Of a stretch of 63,017 bases of DNA, positions 44,382-53,933 are shown in pieces; within the stretch, counting starts at the first letter, position 1; every line of letters begins with the position of its first letter. The DNA comes from Flavobacterium sp. (lineage in GTDB: Bacteria; Bacteroidota; Bacteroidia; Flavobacteriales; Flavobacteriaceae). The translations under genes and the position numbers were made by a program. Below the pieces are notes generated by a model. It was not told the DNA's origin. It made no database searches and worked only from the letters and a program-made list of their open reading frames with translations. The stretch lies in the NCBI GenBank assembly GCA_024644655.1, contig JAHEHJ010000013.1, positions 1 through 63,017 on the forward strand, read 5' to 3'.

Positions 44382-44843
44382 ATGAAAACTAAATTATTAA
44401 CCATCATCTTATTTGCTTTCACTTGTCACTCTTTTGGGCAAAAGTTAAATGCATTAGATGATAAACATGAAAAGATAAAATCAATAAAAGTTGCTTTTTT
44501 AACCAATGAGTTGAATTTAACACCTGAAGAATCAGCCAAATTCTGGCCTTTGTTTAATGCCTATTATTTAAAACAACGTAAAGTTAAAATTTCAAACATT
44601 AAGATCTATTTAAATATGAAGGACGAATCGGGTGAAGATAAAGTATTAAGTGATAAAGAGGCAAGTCTTTTATTGAGCCAGATTGACAGTAATGAAGAAG
44701 AACTATATCAAGCCAAAAAGAAGTTTAATTCTAGTATATTGTCGGTATTGCCTACAGCTAAAATTTTGAAACTGCGAATAGCAGAAGAAAAATTCAATAA
44801 AAAATTGTTAGAACAATTTCGATCCAAAAGGAACAATGATTAA
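44382..44843 (+). CDS. Periplasmic Spy/CpxP-like protein ('sensor of ECF-type sigma factor')
   Basis: A 153-residue exported protein with a signal peptide (about 1-19, ending HSFGQ) and an all-helical, charged mature region. The LTxxQ-like element of CpxP/Spy appears as LNLTPEESAKFWPLFNAYY. Bacteroidota homologues sit downstream of ECF sigma genes, as here (3-bp spacing). It may sense envelope protein stress or metals and relay it to the anti-sigma protein. It overlaps the convergent BNR-repeat gene by 4 bp. Confidence 0.83.
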   Translation: MKTKLLTIILFAFTCHSFGQKLNALDDKHEKIKSIKVAFLTNELNLTPEESAKFWPLFNAYYLKQRKVKISNIKIYLNMKDESGEDKVLSDKEASLLLSQIDSNEEELYQAKKKFNSSILSVLPTAKILKLRIAEEKFNKKLLEQFRSKRNND

Positions 44844-45883
44844 ATTACTTTAATCGAAATTATTTTGTTTTTTCCAGCAGCTATAAAGGTGTTTTTTTTC
44901 CAATACCTAATTGTATTAAGGGAGTTATCGGCATAAAGTAATTGCCAGGTAGCTCCTTTATCATTTGAATAGTAAACTCCATTTCCCCCAACAGCGATTA
45001 GTTTTTTACCATTAGATTTTGGAACAAATTGGACACAAGAGGTATATCCGATTCCCTCATTATCGGAAACTATTTTCCATGTGTCTCCTCCATCAAAAGT
45101 TAGAGCTTTGTTCTGCGAATTATGATTTGGTTTTTCATAATCCCCACCTGCTATATATCCTTGCCTTTCATTGTAAAAGTCAGCTGTAAAAATCCCAGTG
45201 GTTTGGGCGCCTTGAAGAATAGGTGTGTCAATTACATTCCAATGCAAGCCAAAATCAGATGACTTAAATACTCGAGCTTTTGTTCCACCTGAAACAATCC
45301 ATGTCATTTTACCTTTGCTTGTAATGTTCGTATTGCTTGCTGCAAAAGCTGCTTCACCAACTGCCGATGTTGGAATTATTGAAGCATTTGTTTTAATCCA
45401 AGTATTCCCAGCATCATGCGTTTGAATAATAGATAAGCAATTGGTTGTAGGGTCACCAACAGCGATTCCGTTTGTGTCATTCCAAAACAGCATACTATCA
45501 TAAAAAACTTTCTCGTTGTTTTCATGGTAGACTTCTTTTATTGTTTTTAAATCTTTGGAAACTTTAAAGAGCTTTGCAGGATTTCCAATAGAGAGTATGA
45601 AAATATGATTTGTTGTCACTGCAATGCTTCTAAATTCATATTTAAGACTATCTGACACTTCAATTTCTCTTATTAAATTTGGGGAATATTGAAGGGAAAT
45701 TGAGCCTAACTTACTAGTATTTGTAGTGTAGTATAATGTGTTGTTATGTATTGCAATAGCCCGAATAGAAAATGTGCCACTTAGTAAAGTGTCTATTTGG
45801 ACTAGATTGTCTTTTTTAGTTTGGGCAATTCCCATAAGACTTAGTATAAAAAACAGTAAGCAATACTTAGTTGTATGTTTCAT
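44840..45883 (-). CDS. Exported BNR/YCF48-like beta-propeller protein
   Basis: A 347-residue exported protein with a signal peptide (about 1-20, ending GIAQ) and several Asp-box motifs of the S-x-D-x-G-x-T-W type: HDAGNTWIK, SSDFGLHWNV, TFDGGDTWKI and SNDKGATWQL. This pattern predicts a six- or seven-bladed beta propeller like Ycf48 (photosystem assembly) or sialidase repeats. Since there is no photosynthesis, it is probably an extracellular binding protein; the generic label 'oxidoreductase' sometimes used is unsupported. It is convergent with the ECF operon. Confidence 0.83.
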   Translation of the reverse strand: MKHTTKYCLLFFILSLMGIAQTKKDNLVQIDTLLSGTFSIRAIAIHNNTLYYTTNTSKLGSISLQYSPNLIREIEVSDSLKYEFRSIAVTTNHIFILSIGNPAKLFKVSKDLKTIKEVYHENNEKVFYDSMLFWNDTNGIAVGDPTTNCLSIIQTHDAGNTWIKTNASIIPTSAVGEAAFAASNTNITSKGKMTWIVSGGTKARVFKSSDFGLHWNVIDTPILQGAQTTGIFTADFYNERQGYIAGGDYEKPNHNSQNKALTFDGGDTWKIVSDNEGIGYTSCVQFVPKSNGKKLIAVGGNGVYYSNDKGATWQLLYADNSLNTIRYWKKNTFIAAGKNKIISIKVI

Positions 45884-46002
45884 AAAATGGAAATTTAAAG
45901 ATAATTTATAGCGTTAAAAATACGTTAAATAATAATTCAATCCGCTAATGGCATAGTAATTGGATTATCCTTAACAGATGATCAATATTAAATAATAAAT
46001 TT

Positions 46003-47070
46003 ATGAAAACTAATTTTATATCCTTGTCATTAGCAATTCTATGGAGTTGTACAGGTGTTTTTGCACAAGATAAAACAACCGTAACCGCCCAAAATTCAGA
46101 AATCAGCGATAATTTAGATTTACGTGCTGTGGCCTCAATTTTTGGAGATTCTAAAAATTTGGAGGATTTTGAATCACGATTGAACGATCCAAGTGCGCAA
46201 ATTTCTAACTTGGACTTGAATGAAGATAATCAAGTTGACTATTTGCGAGTTATTGAAACCGTGGAAGGCAATGCCCATATTATTGTAATACAGTCTGTAT
46301 TAGGAAAAGATACTTATCAAGACGTAGCTACCGTAGAAGTGTCTCGAGATCAAGATAATAGAGTGCAAGTGCAAGTTGTTGGAGATGTGTATATGTATGG
46401 TTCTAATTATATTTATGAACCAGAATACTCCTTTACTCCTGTTATTTATGCTTCTTTTTGGGTTGGTAATTATCGCCCCTATTATTCTGGTTGGTATTGG
46501 GGATATTACCCAACCTATTATCATTATTGGTCACCATTTTCTATATTTAGATACCGTTCTCATATAGGAATCCATATAAACATCAATCATCATTACAATT
46601 ACTCACACCATAGAAGATGTGAAGTAGCTTATAATTCTTACCGAGGCCGAAGAGCTGTAGGATATGAAACGCGTTATCCAGATCGTTCTTTTAGTCATAG
46701 AAACAGTAATTATACCAATCGATATGAATTAGATAGAACTCGTACTATTCGAACAGTTGGAAGAAATTCTGAGAACCAAACACCAAGAACTCCTAGGGGA
46801 AATACTACCCCGAGAAGTATTGGTAATACACATACTGATTCTCCAAGAAGTACTTCTCCAAATGAATCGCCAAGAAATGCAACACCAAGAAACACTTCTA
46901 CGAATGAATCTCCGAGAAACTCAACACCAAGAAATTCTTCTACTAATGAAGCTCCAAGAAGTACTACTCCTAGAACAAATAATAGGAATTCAGATTCTCC
47001 AAGAATTCATAATGAGACTAAAGGAAATTCTACAAGAAGTGAAGGTAATTCAGGAGGTAGAAGAAAATAA
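46003..47070 (+). CDS. Secreted protein with Tyr/Trp-rich core and Pro-Arg-Ser/Thr repeat tail
   Basis: A 355-residue exported protein. The signal peptide ends at about residue 21 (GVFAQ). The N-terminal half (about 35-130) is a folded domain (LRAVASIFGDSKNLEDFESRL, YLRVIETVEGNAHIIVIQ). A short segment very rich in Tyr, Trp and His follows (about 145-200; WVGNYRPYYSGWYWGYYP). The last 130 residues are a basic low-complexity tail with a 14-residue repeat (NESPRN-TPRN type) encoded by three 42-bp units. The function is unknown; surface adhesion or matrix binding is plausible. It has a terminator 28 bp downstream. Confidence 0.8.
   Translation: MKTNFISLSLAILWSCTGVFAQDKTTVTAQNSEISDNLDLRAVASIFGDSKNLEDFESRLNDPSAQISNLDLNEDNQVDYLRVIETVEGNAHIIVIQSVLGKDTYQDVATVEVSRDQDNRVQVQVVGDVYMYGSNYIYEPEYSFTPVIYASFWVGNYRPYYSGWYWGYYPTYYHYWSPFSIFRYRSHIGIHININHHYNYSHHRRCEVAYNSYRGRRAVGYETRYPDRSFSHRNSNYTNRYELDRTRTIRTVGRNSENQTPRTPRGNTTPRSIGNTHTDSPRSTSPNESPRNATPRNTSTNESPRNSTPRNSSTNEAPRSTTPRTNNRNSDSPRIHNETKGNSTRSEGNSGGRRK
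46861..46986 (+). repeat. Three 42-bp in-frame tandem repeats
   Basis: Units start at 46861, 46903 and 46945, each 42 bp. They encode 14-residue repeats of the pattern NESPRN-x-TPRN-x-ST, with the third unit diverged. Related TPR/SPR motifs extend the low-complexity tract on both sides. Confidence 0.85.
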
Positions 47071-47097
47071 CAAAACTAGACTCCTATACTACAACCT

Positions 47098-47126
47098 AAG
47101 CCACCATTAATTTGGTGGCTTTTTTA
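47098..47126 (+). terminator. Intrinsic terminator
   Basis: A 9-bp stem (47098-47106 with 47113-47121, loop of six) followed by a U-run. It ends the secreted repeat-protein transcript. Confidence 0.85.
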
Positions 47127-47183
47127 TTTAATAATTCTTTAAAAATAAATAGTTTTTAGAAATCTATATTTTAAAAAAACAAA

Positions 47184-47191
47184 TACATTTG
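47184..47191 (+). promoter_or_regulatory. Putative -7 element for kup
   Basis: TACATTTG matches TAnnTTTG, 21 bp upstream of the kup start. No obvious -33 TTG. Confidence 0.45.
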
Positions 47192-47212
47192 TATCTTTTT
47201 TAAAATCATTTT

Positions 47213-49186
47213 ATGAGTGCTCATAATAATCAGCTTCATAGTAAGCTTACTGTTGCCGGATTACTTATTACTTTAGGAATTATATATGGTGACATAGGCA
47301 CCTCTCCCCTCTATGTAATGAAAGCGATTATTGGGTTACATCATGTGATAAATCCAGATATTATATTAGGCGGTTTGTCTTGTATTTTTTGGACCTTGAC
47401 ACTGCAAACCACATTGAAATATGTAATCATTACGCTAAGTGCAGACAACCATGGTGAAGGAGGGATATTTGCGTTATATGCTTTAGTAAAACGTACCAAA
47501 GTTAAATGGTTAATTGTACCAGCAATTGTTGGTGGTAGTGCTTTATTAGCCGATGGAATTATCACCCCTCCTATTTCAGTTTCTTCTGCTGTGGAAGGAA
47601 TTCGAACTTTTTATCCCAACATCAATACGGTACCCATTGTAATTGCGATTCTTGTAATTCTATTTACAATACAACAATTTGGAACCAAACTCGTGGGCAA
47701 ATTTTTTGCGCCGATGATGCTCGTTTGGTTTAGCATGCTTGGCATATTAGGTATTATTCAAATTAGCAGTAATCTGAGTGTATTTAAAGCTATTAATCCT
47801 TATTATGCTTATGAATTATTGCGAATTCATCCTGATGGTTTTTATGTATTAGGTTTTGTCTTTTTATGTACTACTGGGGCTGAAGCTTTGTATTCAGACA
47901 TGGGTCACTGTGGACGTAAAAACATACGGATTAGTTGGATTTTTGTTAAAACCACTTTAGTCTTAAATTATTTTGGACAAGGTGCTTATTTAATTAATCA
48001 TGCTGGAGACAATTTATTCCATTTGGGTGGACAAAACGCCAATCCCTTTTATTTGATAATGGAGAATTGGTTCCAACCGATAGGAATTGTTATTGCAACT
48101 ATGGCAGCGGTTATTGCATCTCAAGCATTAATAAGTGGTTCTTTTACTTTGATTAACGAGGCCATGCGCTTGAATTTTTGGCCAAAAGTTAAAATTAAGT
48201 ACCCAACTGACTTAAAGGGACAACTCTATATCCCTTCCATCAACTGGTTATTATTATTGGGATGTATTGGAATTGTATTGCACTTTGAAGAATCGGGAAA
48301 TATGGAAGCTGCCTATGGTTTAGCTATTGTATTGTGTATGATTATGACAACCATATTGCTGAATTATTATTTGATTTTAAAACGAATCAGTTGGTTTATT
48401 ATTGCGCCAACTATAGTATTGTATTTAGCCATTGAAATAAGTTTCCTAATTGCGAATTTAGACAAGTTTCCTCATGGAGGATATGTAACTTTATTCATTG
48501 CGTGTATATTAATAGGCATTATGACCATTTGGTTCTTAGCCAAACAGATTAGTAAGAATTACACCAAAATGGTTAAAATTGATGATTATAAGAAAGTATT
48601 AGCGGAATTGAGTTTGGATCTATCTATACCCAAATATGCTACCCATCTTGTATACATGACCAATTCTAATAAAGTGGATGAAATAGAAGAAAAAGTAATG
48701 TATTCGATCCTTCAAAAGCGTCCAAAACGCGCTGATATTTATTGGTTAATTCACGTAAATATATTAAGTGAACCTTATCGTAAAGAGTTTAAAGTAAGTG
48801 AGATTATAAAAGATGATTTGTATCGTATTGATTTTTATCTTGGGTTTAGAGAGCCTACAAAAATTAATTTGATGTTTAAAGAAGTGATTAAAGACATGGT
48901 AAAAAATGGCGAAGTAGATATTACTAGTCGTTATGAATCTTTGAATAAAAACAACATCATAGGTGATTTCAAGTTTGTCTTATCTGAAAAATTCTTATCC
49001 AATGATAGTGATTTATCCTTCTTTGAAAAAATCATTATGTATACCTATTTCTTCATGAAAAAACTAAGTTTGTCTGAGGAAAAAGGATTTGGTTTGGATA
49101 GTAGTTCCGTTAAAATAGAGCAATTCCCATTGGTGATTCATGCACCTGAAATCATTGACATGAAGCGAATTCATTCTCAATATTAA
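47213..49186 (+). CDS. kup: Potassium uptake transporter of the KUP family
   Basis: A 657-residue transporter that imports K+ with protons. The N-terminal LGIIYGDIGTSPLYVMKAI is the family hallmark. DNHGEGGIFALYAL and GGSALLADGIITPPISVSSAVEG follow in helices 2-4, and about 12 helices span residues 15-440. A C-terminal cytosolic domain (about 445-657) is present as usual. It is monocistronic, with its own -7 element and a following hairpin. Confidence 0.95.
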   Translation: MSAHNNQLHSKLTVAGLLITLGIIYGDIGTSPLYVMKAIIGLHHVINPDIILGGLSCIFWTLTLQTTLKYVIITLSADNHGEGGIFALYALVKRTKVKWLIVPAIVGGSALLADGIITPPISVSSAVEGIRTFYPNINTVPIVIAILVILFTIQQFGTKLVGKFFAPMMLVWFSMLGILGIIQISSNLSVFKAINPYYAYELLRIHPDGFYVLGFVFLCTTGAEALYSDMGHCGRKNIRISWIFVKTTLVLNYFGQGAYLINHAGDNLFHLGGQNANPFYLIMENWFQPIGIVIATMAAVIASQALISGSFTLINEAMRLNFWPKVKIKYPTDLKGQLYIPSINWLLLLGCIGIVLHFEESGNMEAAYGLAIVLCMIMTTILLNYYLILKRISWFIIAPTIVLYLAIEISFLIANLDKFPHGGYVTLFIACILIGIMTIWFLAKQISKNYTKMVKIDDYKKVLAELSLDLSIPKYATHLVYMTNSNKVDEIEEKVMYSILQKRPKRADIYWLIHVNILSEPYRKEFKVSEIIKDDLYRIDFYLGFREPTKINLMFKEVIKDMVKNGEVDITSRYESLNKNNIIGDFKFVLSEKFLSNDSDLSFFEKIIMYTYFFMKKLSLSEEKGFGLDSSSVKIEQFPLVIHAPEIIDMKRIHSQY

Positions 49187-49204
49187 CAACTTCCCTCCTA
49201 TAGT

Positions 49205-49254
49205 GTATTCTTTAGGACCTTTTTCACAAAGGTTTTAAAGAATACTTCTTTTTA
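49205..49254 (+). terminator. Intrinsic terminator of kup
   Basis: A long imperfect hairpin: a 10-bp outer stem (49205-49214 with 49236-49245) with further inner pairing of GGACC-like and GGTTT segments, then a U-rich stretch. It begins 19 bp after the kup stop. Confidence 0.65.
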
Positions 49255-49268
49255 TAGGCAAAATAGAA

Positions 49269-49276
49269 TATCTTTG
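49269..49276 (+). promoter_or_regulatory. Putative -7 element for the RsmB-like gene
   Basis: TATCTTTG matches TAnnTTTG, 23 bp upstream of the methyltransferase start, right after the kup terminator. No clear -33 TTG. Confidence 0.45.
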
Positions 49277-49299
49277 CAGGCTTATTTTTTTTTAATATT

Positions 49300-50514
49300 A
49301 TGCGATTACATCGAAACTTAGTTTACACCACCATTGACGCTTTAAATGCCATATTTAATGAAGGCGAGTATGCCGATAAAGTGGTAGCTCGATCTTTGAA
49401 AAAAGACAAACGTTGGGGTAGTTCTGACCGTAAATTTGTGGCAGAAACCATTTATGAAGTAGTACGTTGGAAACGACTGTATCAAGAAATTGCCGATGTA
49501 AAAGAACCGTATAATCGAGAAGATTTATGGCGAATGTTTGCTGTTTGGGCTGTCTTAAGAGGGTATCCAATTCCCGATTGGAGACAATTAGAAGGAACAC
49601 CTGAACGCAAAATAAAAGGACGATTTGATGAATTGTCTAAAATCAGAAAAATGAGAGAGTCTATTCCGGATTGGATGGATGAATTAGGCGTTCAAGAATT
49701 AGGCGAAGAGAAATGGACTAAAGAAATTGCGGCTCAAAATAAACAAGCGCAAGTTATACTTAGAGTAAATACTTTAAAAACTACAAAAGAGCAATTGCGT
49801 GCACTTTTGATGGATTTGAATATTGAAACCGAATTTTTAAAGGACCAACCAGATGCATTAGTTTTAAAAGAGCGTGCCAATGTATTTTTGACCGATGCTT
49901 TTAAAGAAGGAATGTTTGAAGTACAAGATGCTTCATCTCAATTGGTAGCCGCATTTTTAGATGTGCAACCCGGAATGCGTGTTGTGGATACTTGTGCGGG
50001 AGCTGGTGGTAAAACGTTGCATATGGCTTCATTAATGCAAAATAAAGGGCAGTTGATTGCCATGGACTTGTATGAAAGTAAACTGAAACAATTGAAACTA
50101 AGAGCCAAACGAAATGGTGCTTTTAATATTGAATATCGAATCATTGACAGTACTAAAGTCATAAAAAAACTTCACGAGAAAGCCGATCGCGTTTTGATTG
50201 ATGCTCCTTGTAGTGGTTTAGGTGTACTTAAAAGAAATCCTGATGCAAAATGGAAACTTCAACCTGAGTTTATCGATAATATTAAAAAGGTTCAAGCCGA
50301 AGTATTGGAGAATTATTCTAAAATTGTAAAACCAGGAGGTAAATTAGTGTATGCTACTTGCTCGGTATTACCCTCAGAAAACAATGAACAAATCAAACGC
50401 TTTCTAACAACTGAAATCGGGAAAAGTTTTACTTTTATAAAAGATGTTAAAATCTTAGCTCAGGAAACAGGATTTGATGGGTTTTACATGGCCTTATTAG
50501 AACGAAACTTATAA
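49300..50514 (+). CDS. RsmB/NOP-family RNA (cytosine-5)-methyltransferase
   Basis: A 404-residue SAM-dependent methyltransferase for m5C in RNA, most likely 16S rRNA. A helical N-terminal domain (about 1-140) resembles NusB/RsmB. The SAM motif VVDTCAGAGGKTLHMASLM is at about 227-245, and the catalytic segment DAPCSGLGVLKRNPDAKW includes the Pro-Cys motif IV. Motif VI YATCSVLPSEN carries the second, nucleophilic Cys. Both active cysteines are present. The exact target base (967 or another) is not determined. It is followed 14 bp later by the endonuclease I gene. Confidence 0.9.
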   Translation: MRLHRNLVYTTIDALNAIFNEGEYADKVVARSLKKDKRWGSSDRKFVAETIYEVVRWKRLYQEIADVKEPYNREDLWRMFAVWAVLRGYPIPDWRQLEGTPERKIKGRFDELSKIRKMRESIPDWMDELGVQELGEEKWTKEIAAQNKQAQVILRVNTLKTTKEQLRALLMDLNIETEFLKDQPDALVLKERANVFLTDAFKEGMFEVQDASSQLVAAFLDVQPGMRVVDTCAGAGGKTLHMASLMQNKGQLIAMDLYESKLKQLKLRAKRNGAFNIEYRIIDSTKVIKKLHEKADRVLIDAPCSGLGVLKRNPDAKWKLQPEFIDNIKKVQAEVLENYSKIVKPGGKLVYATCSVLPSENNEQIKRFLTTEIGKSFTFIKDVKILAQETGFDGFYMALLERNL

Positions 50515-50528
50515 CTATATTAATTAGT

Positions 50529-51653
50529 ATGAAAAAAATAATAACCCTAGTATTATTGCAAATTGCCTTTATTGGTAATGCCCAAAATAGTATTAAGCAA
50601 TATACTTCCAATTCGGAATTATCAATACCAACAGGCTATTACAATAGTGCTACAGGTACTGGTTTTACATTAAAAACTCAATTGTATTCCATAATTAATC
50701 CTCATACTCAAATTGTTTATGGTTCTGGATTATGGAATTTATATGCAAGTTCTGATGTTAGACCTGATGGATATGTTTGGGAAATATATACCACCTGTAA
50801 TTTTATATTTGGTACAGTGGCAAGTGGTGGCAATCAAGATGATGGAACATTGGGTACGCAAGAATGTCAACGATTTAATAAAGAACACACCTTTCCTAAA
50901 AGTTGGTTTGGAAGTGCAACAGGAACACCTATGTATTCAGATGCCTTTCACGTAATGCCATCTGATAAAAAGGTAAATGGTGCACGTGGAAATTTAGCGT
51001 ATGGCATTGTAGGAACGGCAAATTACACCACTTCAAACGGATCCAAAAAAGGAAATTGTGTGGCTCCAAATTACCCCTATTCACTACAAGTATTTGAACC
51101 TGCAGATGAATTTAAAGGAGATATTGCTCGTAATTATTTTTATATGGCTACTTGTTATGAAAATTTAATAGGAAGCTGGCAAACCTTAGATCCTAATGGA
51201 GATACGGTTTTGGATGGTTCAAACGATAAAGTATTTGAACAATGGTATTTAGAAATGCTATATAATTGGCATGTTAATGATCCTGTTAGTCAAAAAGAAA
51301 TTGACCGAAATAATGCCATTTACCCTGTTCAAGGAAATAGAAATCCATACATCGATCATCCAGAATATGTATTTCAGATATGGGGAGATTATTTAGGGCA
51401 AACGGCGTTTACACCCTTGCAAGCAGTTTCTCTTTACCCTAACCCTACAAATACAGGAACAGTAACTATTACTAGTTCTATTTTAATTGATGAAATGGAT
51501 TTATTAACCATAAACGGTCAAGTGTTCCAAAAGATAATGAATCCTACCTTTATGAATAATGGTTACACTCTTTCCGATTTACCAAAAGGGTTCTATTTTA
51601 TTAAGCTTCAAGCAAACCATGAAACTGTAACTAAAAAAATTCTTGTAAATTAA
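50529..51653 (+). CDS. Secreted endonuclease I with type IX secretion sorting domain
   Basis: A 374-residue exported nuclease. A signal peptide covers about 1-18 (ending GNAQ). The endonuclease I (NucM-like) domain contains the metal-His motif FNKEHTFPKSWFG and DAFHVMPSDKKVNGARGNLAYG, expected to cut DNA and RNA with Mg2+ or Ca2+. The last about 80 residues form a type A C-terminal sorting domain (SLYPNPTNTGTVTI, GFYFIKLQ, TKKILVN) for export through the Bacteroidota type IX system. It may share a transcript with the upstream methyltransferase gene. Confidence 0.92.
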   Translation: MKKIITLVLLQIAFIGNAQNSIKQYTSNSELSIPTGYYNSATGTGFTLKTQLYSIINPHTQIVYGSGLWNLYASSDVRPDGYVWEIYTTCNFIFGTVASGGNQDDGTLGTQECQRFNKEHTFPKSWFGSATGTPMYSDAFHVMPSDKKVNGARGNLAYGIVGTANYTTSNGSKKGNCVAPNYPYSLQVFEPADEFKGDIARNYFYMATCYENLIGSWQTLDPNGDTVLDGSNDKVFEQWYLEMLYNWHVNDPVSQKEIDRNNAIYPVQGNRNPYIDHPEYVFQIWGDYLGQTAFTPLQAVSLYPNPTNTGTVTITSSILIDEMDLLTINGQVFQKIMNPTFMNNGYTLSDLPKGFYFIKLQANHETVTKKILVN

Positions 51654-51680
51654 TTAGAAGTTGTTTTAAAACTTATAATG

Positions 51681-51711
51681 AAACGCTATTGTAATTCAAT
51701 AGCGTTTTTTT
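51681..51711 (+). terminator. Intrinsic terminator
   Basis: An 11-bp stem (51681-51691 with 51697-51707, loop of five) followed by a U-run. It ends the endonuclease transcript. Confidence 0.88.
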
Positions 51712-51836
51712 GTTTTAGTCGTATTGTAAGAAATAAAACGGGGTTAGTTATCGAGAAAACAATGATTTCCTTTGAATTTTAGTCCTACTTTACTATCTTT
51801 CGCCTGAAATTGTGTAACCCTTAAAACATTTTAAAA

Positions 51837-53933
51837 ATGTTAGAAGATAAGAATGATAACCTGCAAGATGCAGATGGAATTGAATTAAACGAAACAAGTT
51901 TATCAACCACTACTGATAATCAAGAAATTACAACTGATGTTCCTACAGAAGAAGTAGTAGCTGTAATGGAAACACCAACTGAGGAAGTAGTTGTTGAAGT
52001 GGAAACACCTATTGAAGAAATAGTAGCTGAAGAGGAAACACCTACTGAAGAAGTAGATGCTGCTGATGTTGAAACGCCTACTGAAGAAGTAGTTGAAGGT
52101 TCTGTTGAAACAGCCGTTTCTGACAATGACAATCATGCTGCAATTAGTGCAATTGAAGAAGTAAATGCTGAAGAAAGCGAAGATGAGTCATTAAAAGAGC
52201 GTCATGATATTCCAATGTTGGATTATGAGACTTTAACCATGGAGCAATTGGTTGACGAATTGGCTGAGTTAGTTATAGTAGACAAAGTAATGTCGGTTAA
52301 AGACCATGTTGAAGAACTTAAAAAAGCATTTCTATCAAAATACTATCATTTTATAGATGAGAAAAAAGAAGAGTTTCATGCTGAAAACCCTGAAACTACA
52401 GAAGATTTTCATTATCATTTTCCATTAAAAGGGAAATTTGATCAATTGTATTCAAACTATAGAGACAAGAAAAACAATCATTTTCAAAGTCTTCAAAATA
52501 ATTTAAAAGCCAATTTAGAAAACCGGTTAACGATTGTAGATGAATTAAAAAACTTAATTCATAGTCAAGAAAACATGGCTATTACATTAAAGAAATTTAA
52601 TGACATTAGAGACCGATGGAAAGTGGCTGGCCCTATCCCAAAAGATAGATATAACCATGTTTGGAATAATTATCACTTCCATTTAGAGAATTTCTATGAT
52701 ATATTGCACTTAGATCGTGAAATTCGTGATTTAGATTTTAAACATAATTTGGTTCAAAAATTAAAAATTATTGAGCGTGTTGAAGAATTAGTTCACGAAG
52801 AGGACATCAATAAAGCTTTCCGAGAATTACAAGATTTACACCGTATTTGGAAAGAAGAAATAGGACCTGTGTCTAGAGACCAACGTGAAGAAATCTGGAA
52901 TCGCTTTAGTGAATTGACAAAGCAATTGCATGACAAACGTGAAGGACTTTATGAAAAACTTCGAGAAGTAGAATTGACTAATCTTGAAAAGAAAAAAGAA
53001 ATTATTGCCCAAATTGAAGTACTGGCTACAGAAAAAGTAAATGTACATTCAGCTTGGCAAGGACAAATTGAAAAAGTAGAAGCTTTACGCAATCAATTCT
53101 TTGCAGCAGGTAAAGTTCCTGCGGATTTGAATGAAGATACTTGGGCAGCATTTAAAACTGCTGTTCGTAATTTCAACATTCTTAAGAATTCATTTTACAA
53201 AGACATCAAAAAAGACCAAAATGATAATCTAAGTAAAAAACAAGCTTTAGTTGCGAAAGCAAACGAACTTAAAGAAAGTACTGACTTTGCCACAACAACT
53301 CCTCTAATGAAACAAATTCAAGAAGAGTGGAAAACTATTGGTCATGTACCTAAAAAGCTTTCTGATAAATTGTGGACTGAGTTTAGAGCCGCTTGTAATG
53401 TTTATTTTGAGAAGTTAAAAGAACAAAAAACAGAAGTTAATGTAGATGAAGTAGAAGCTTTTGAAAAGAAAAAAGCCTACTTAGATATCATGCGTAGCTT
53501 TGAGTTGGTTGGTGACCACAGAACTGATTTAGATGCAATTAAAGCCCATATAGAAACGTGGAAAAGTTTTGGTAAAGTACCTTTTGCTCGCCGACACATT
53601 GAAGGTAAATTCAATAAGATTCTAGATGCTTTGTTTGAAAAATTAAGCAGCAGCAAAAAGGAAAGTGAAATGAATCGCTATGCCAATAAATTAGATCATT
53701 TGGCCAATTCTGATAGTCGTAAATTGGATAATGAGAAAGTATTCATTATGCGTAAGATTGATGAAGTACAAGGTGAAATTTTCCAATTGGAAAACAACAT
53801 ACAGTTCTTTGCTAATGCCAAAGCTGACAACCCAATGGTGAAAGAAGTATTGAAAAATATTGAACGCCACAAAGAAGAGTTAGCACTTTTAAAAGACAAG
53901 TTGAAACAACTTCGAAATATAAAATCAGAATAA
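51837..53933 (+). CDS. DUF349 helical repeat protein with acidic N-terminal repeats
   Basis: A 698-residue soluble protein. Residues about 35-92 form an acidic, probably disordered stretch with five imperfect copies of ETPTEEVV. From about 140 onward it is all-helical with several DUF349 repeats of about 70 residues; each has the W-K pattern (RDRWKVAGPIPKDRY, HRIWKEEIGPVSRDQ, WKTIGHVPKKLSDKLW, WKSFGKVPFARRHIEG). DUF349 proteins have no firmly established role. Coiled-coil segments near the C-terminus suggest a scaffold or nucleic-acid-associated protein. A strong terminator follows. Confidence 0.85.
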   Translation: MLEDKNDNLQDADGIELNETSLSTTTDNQEITTDVPTEEVVAVMETPTEEVVVEVETPIEEIVAEEETPTEEVDAADVETPTEEVVEGSVETAVSDNDNHAAISAIEEVNAEESEDESLKERHDIPMLDYETLTMEQLVDELAELVIVDKVMSVKDHVEELKKAFLSKYYHFIDEKKEEFHAENPETTEDFHYHFPLKGKFDQLYSNYRDKKNNHFQSLQNNLKANLENRLTIVDELKNLIHSQENMAITLKKFNDIRDRWKVAGPIPKDRYNHVWNNYHFHLENFYDILHLDREIRDLDFKHNLVQKLKIIERVEELVHEEDINKAFRELQDLHRIWKEEIGPVSRDQREEIWNRFSELTKQLHDKREGLYEKLREVELTNLEKKKEIIAQIEVLATEKVNVHSAWQGQIEKVEALRNQFFAAGKVPADLNEDTWAAFKTAVRNFNILKNSFYKDIKKDQNDNLSKKQALVAKANELKESTDFATTTPLMKQIQEEWKTIGHVPKKLSDKLWTEFRAACNVYFEKLKEQKTEVNVDEVEAFEKKKAYLDIMRSFELVGDHRTDLDAIKAHIETWKSFGKVPFARRHIEGKFNKILDALFEKLSSSKKESEMNRYANKLDHLANSDSRKLDNEKVFIMRKIDEVQGEIFQLENNIQFFANAKADNPMVKEVLKNIERHKEELALLKDKLKQLRNIKSE
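51939..52112 (+). repeat. In-frame acidic repeats (ETPTEEVV type)
   Basis: Five imperfect copies of a TPTEEVV-type octapeptide with variable 3-6-residue Val/Glu/Ala spacers, within the DUF349 N-terminus. The antisense strand is open as well (Ser/Val/Thr-rich), an artefact of the composition. Confidence 0.75.

Noticed and set aside
46757..47110. 117-codon plus-strand frame overlapping the repeat-tail gene
   Set aside because: It is a shifted frame through the 42-bp repeats (Leu/Gln/Glu-rich) with no independent support.
51903..52136. Antisense open frames opposite the DUF349 N-terminus
   Set aside because: They mirror the acidic in-frame repeats; Ser/Thr/Val-only composition and no start signal.
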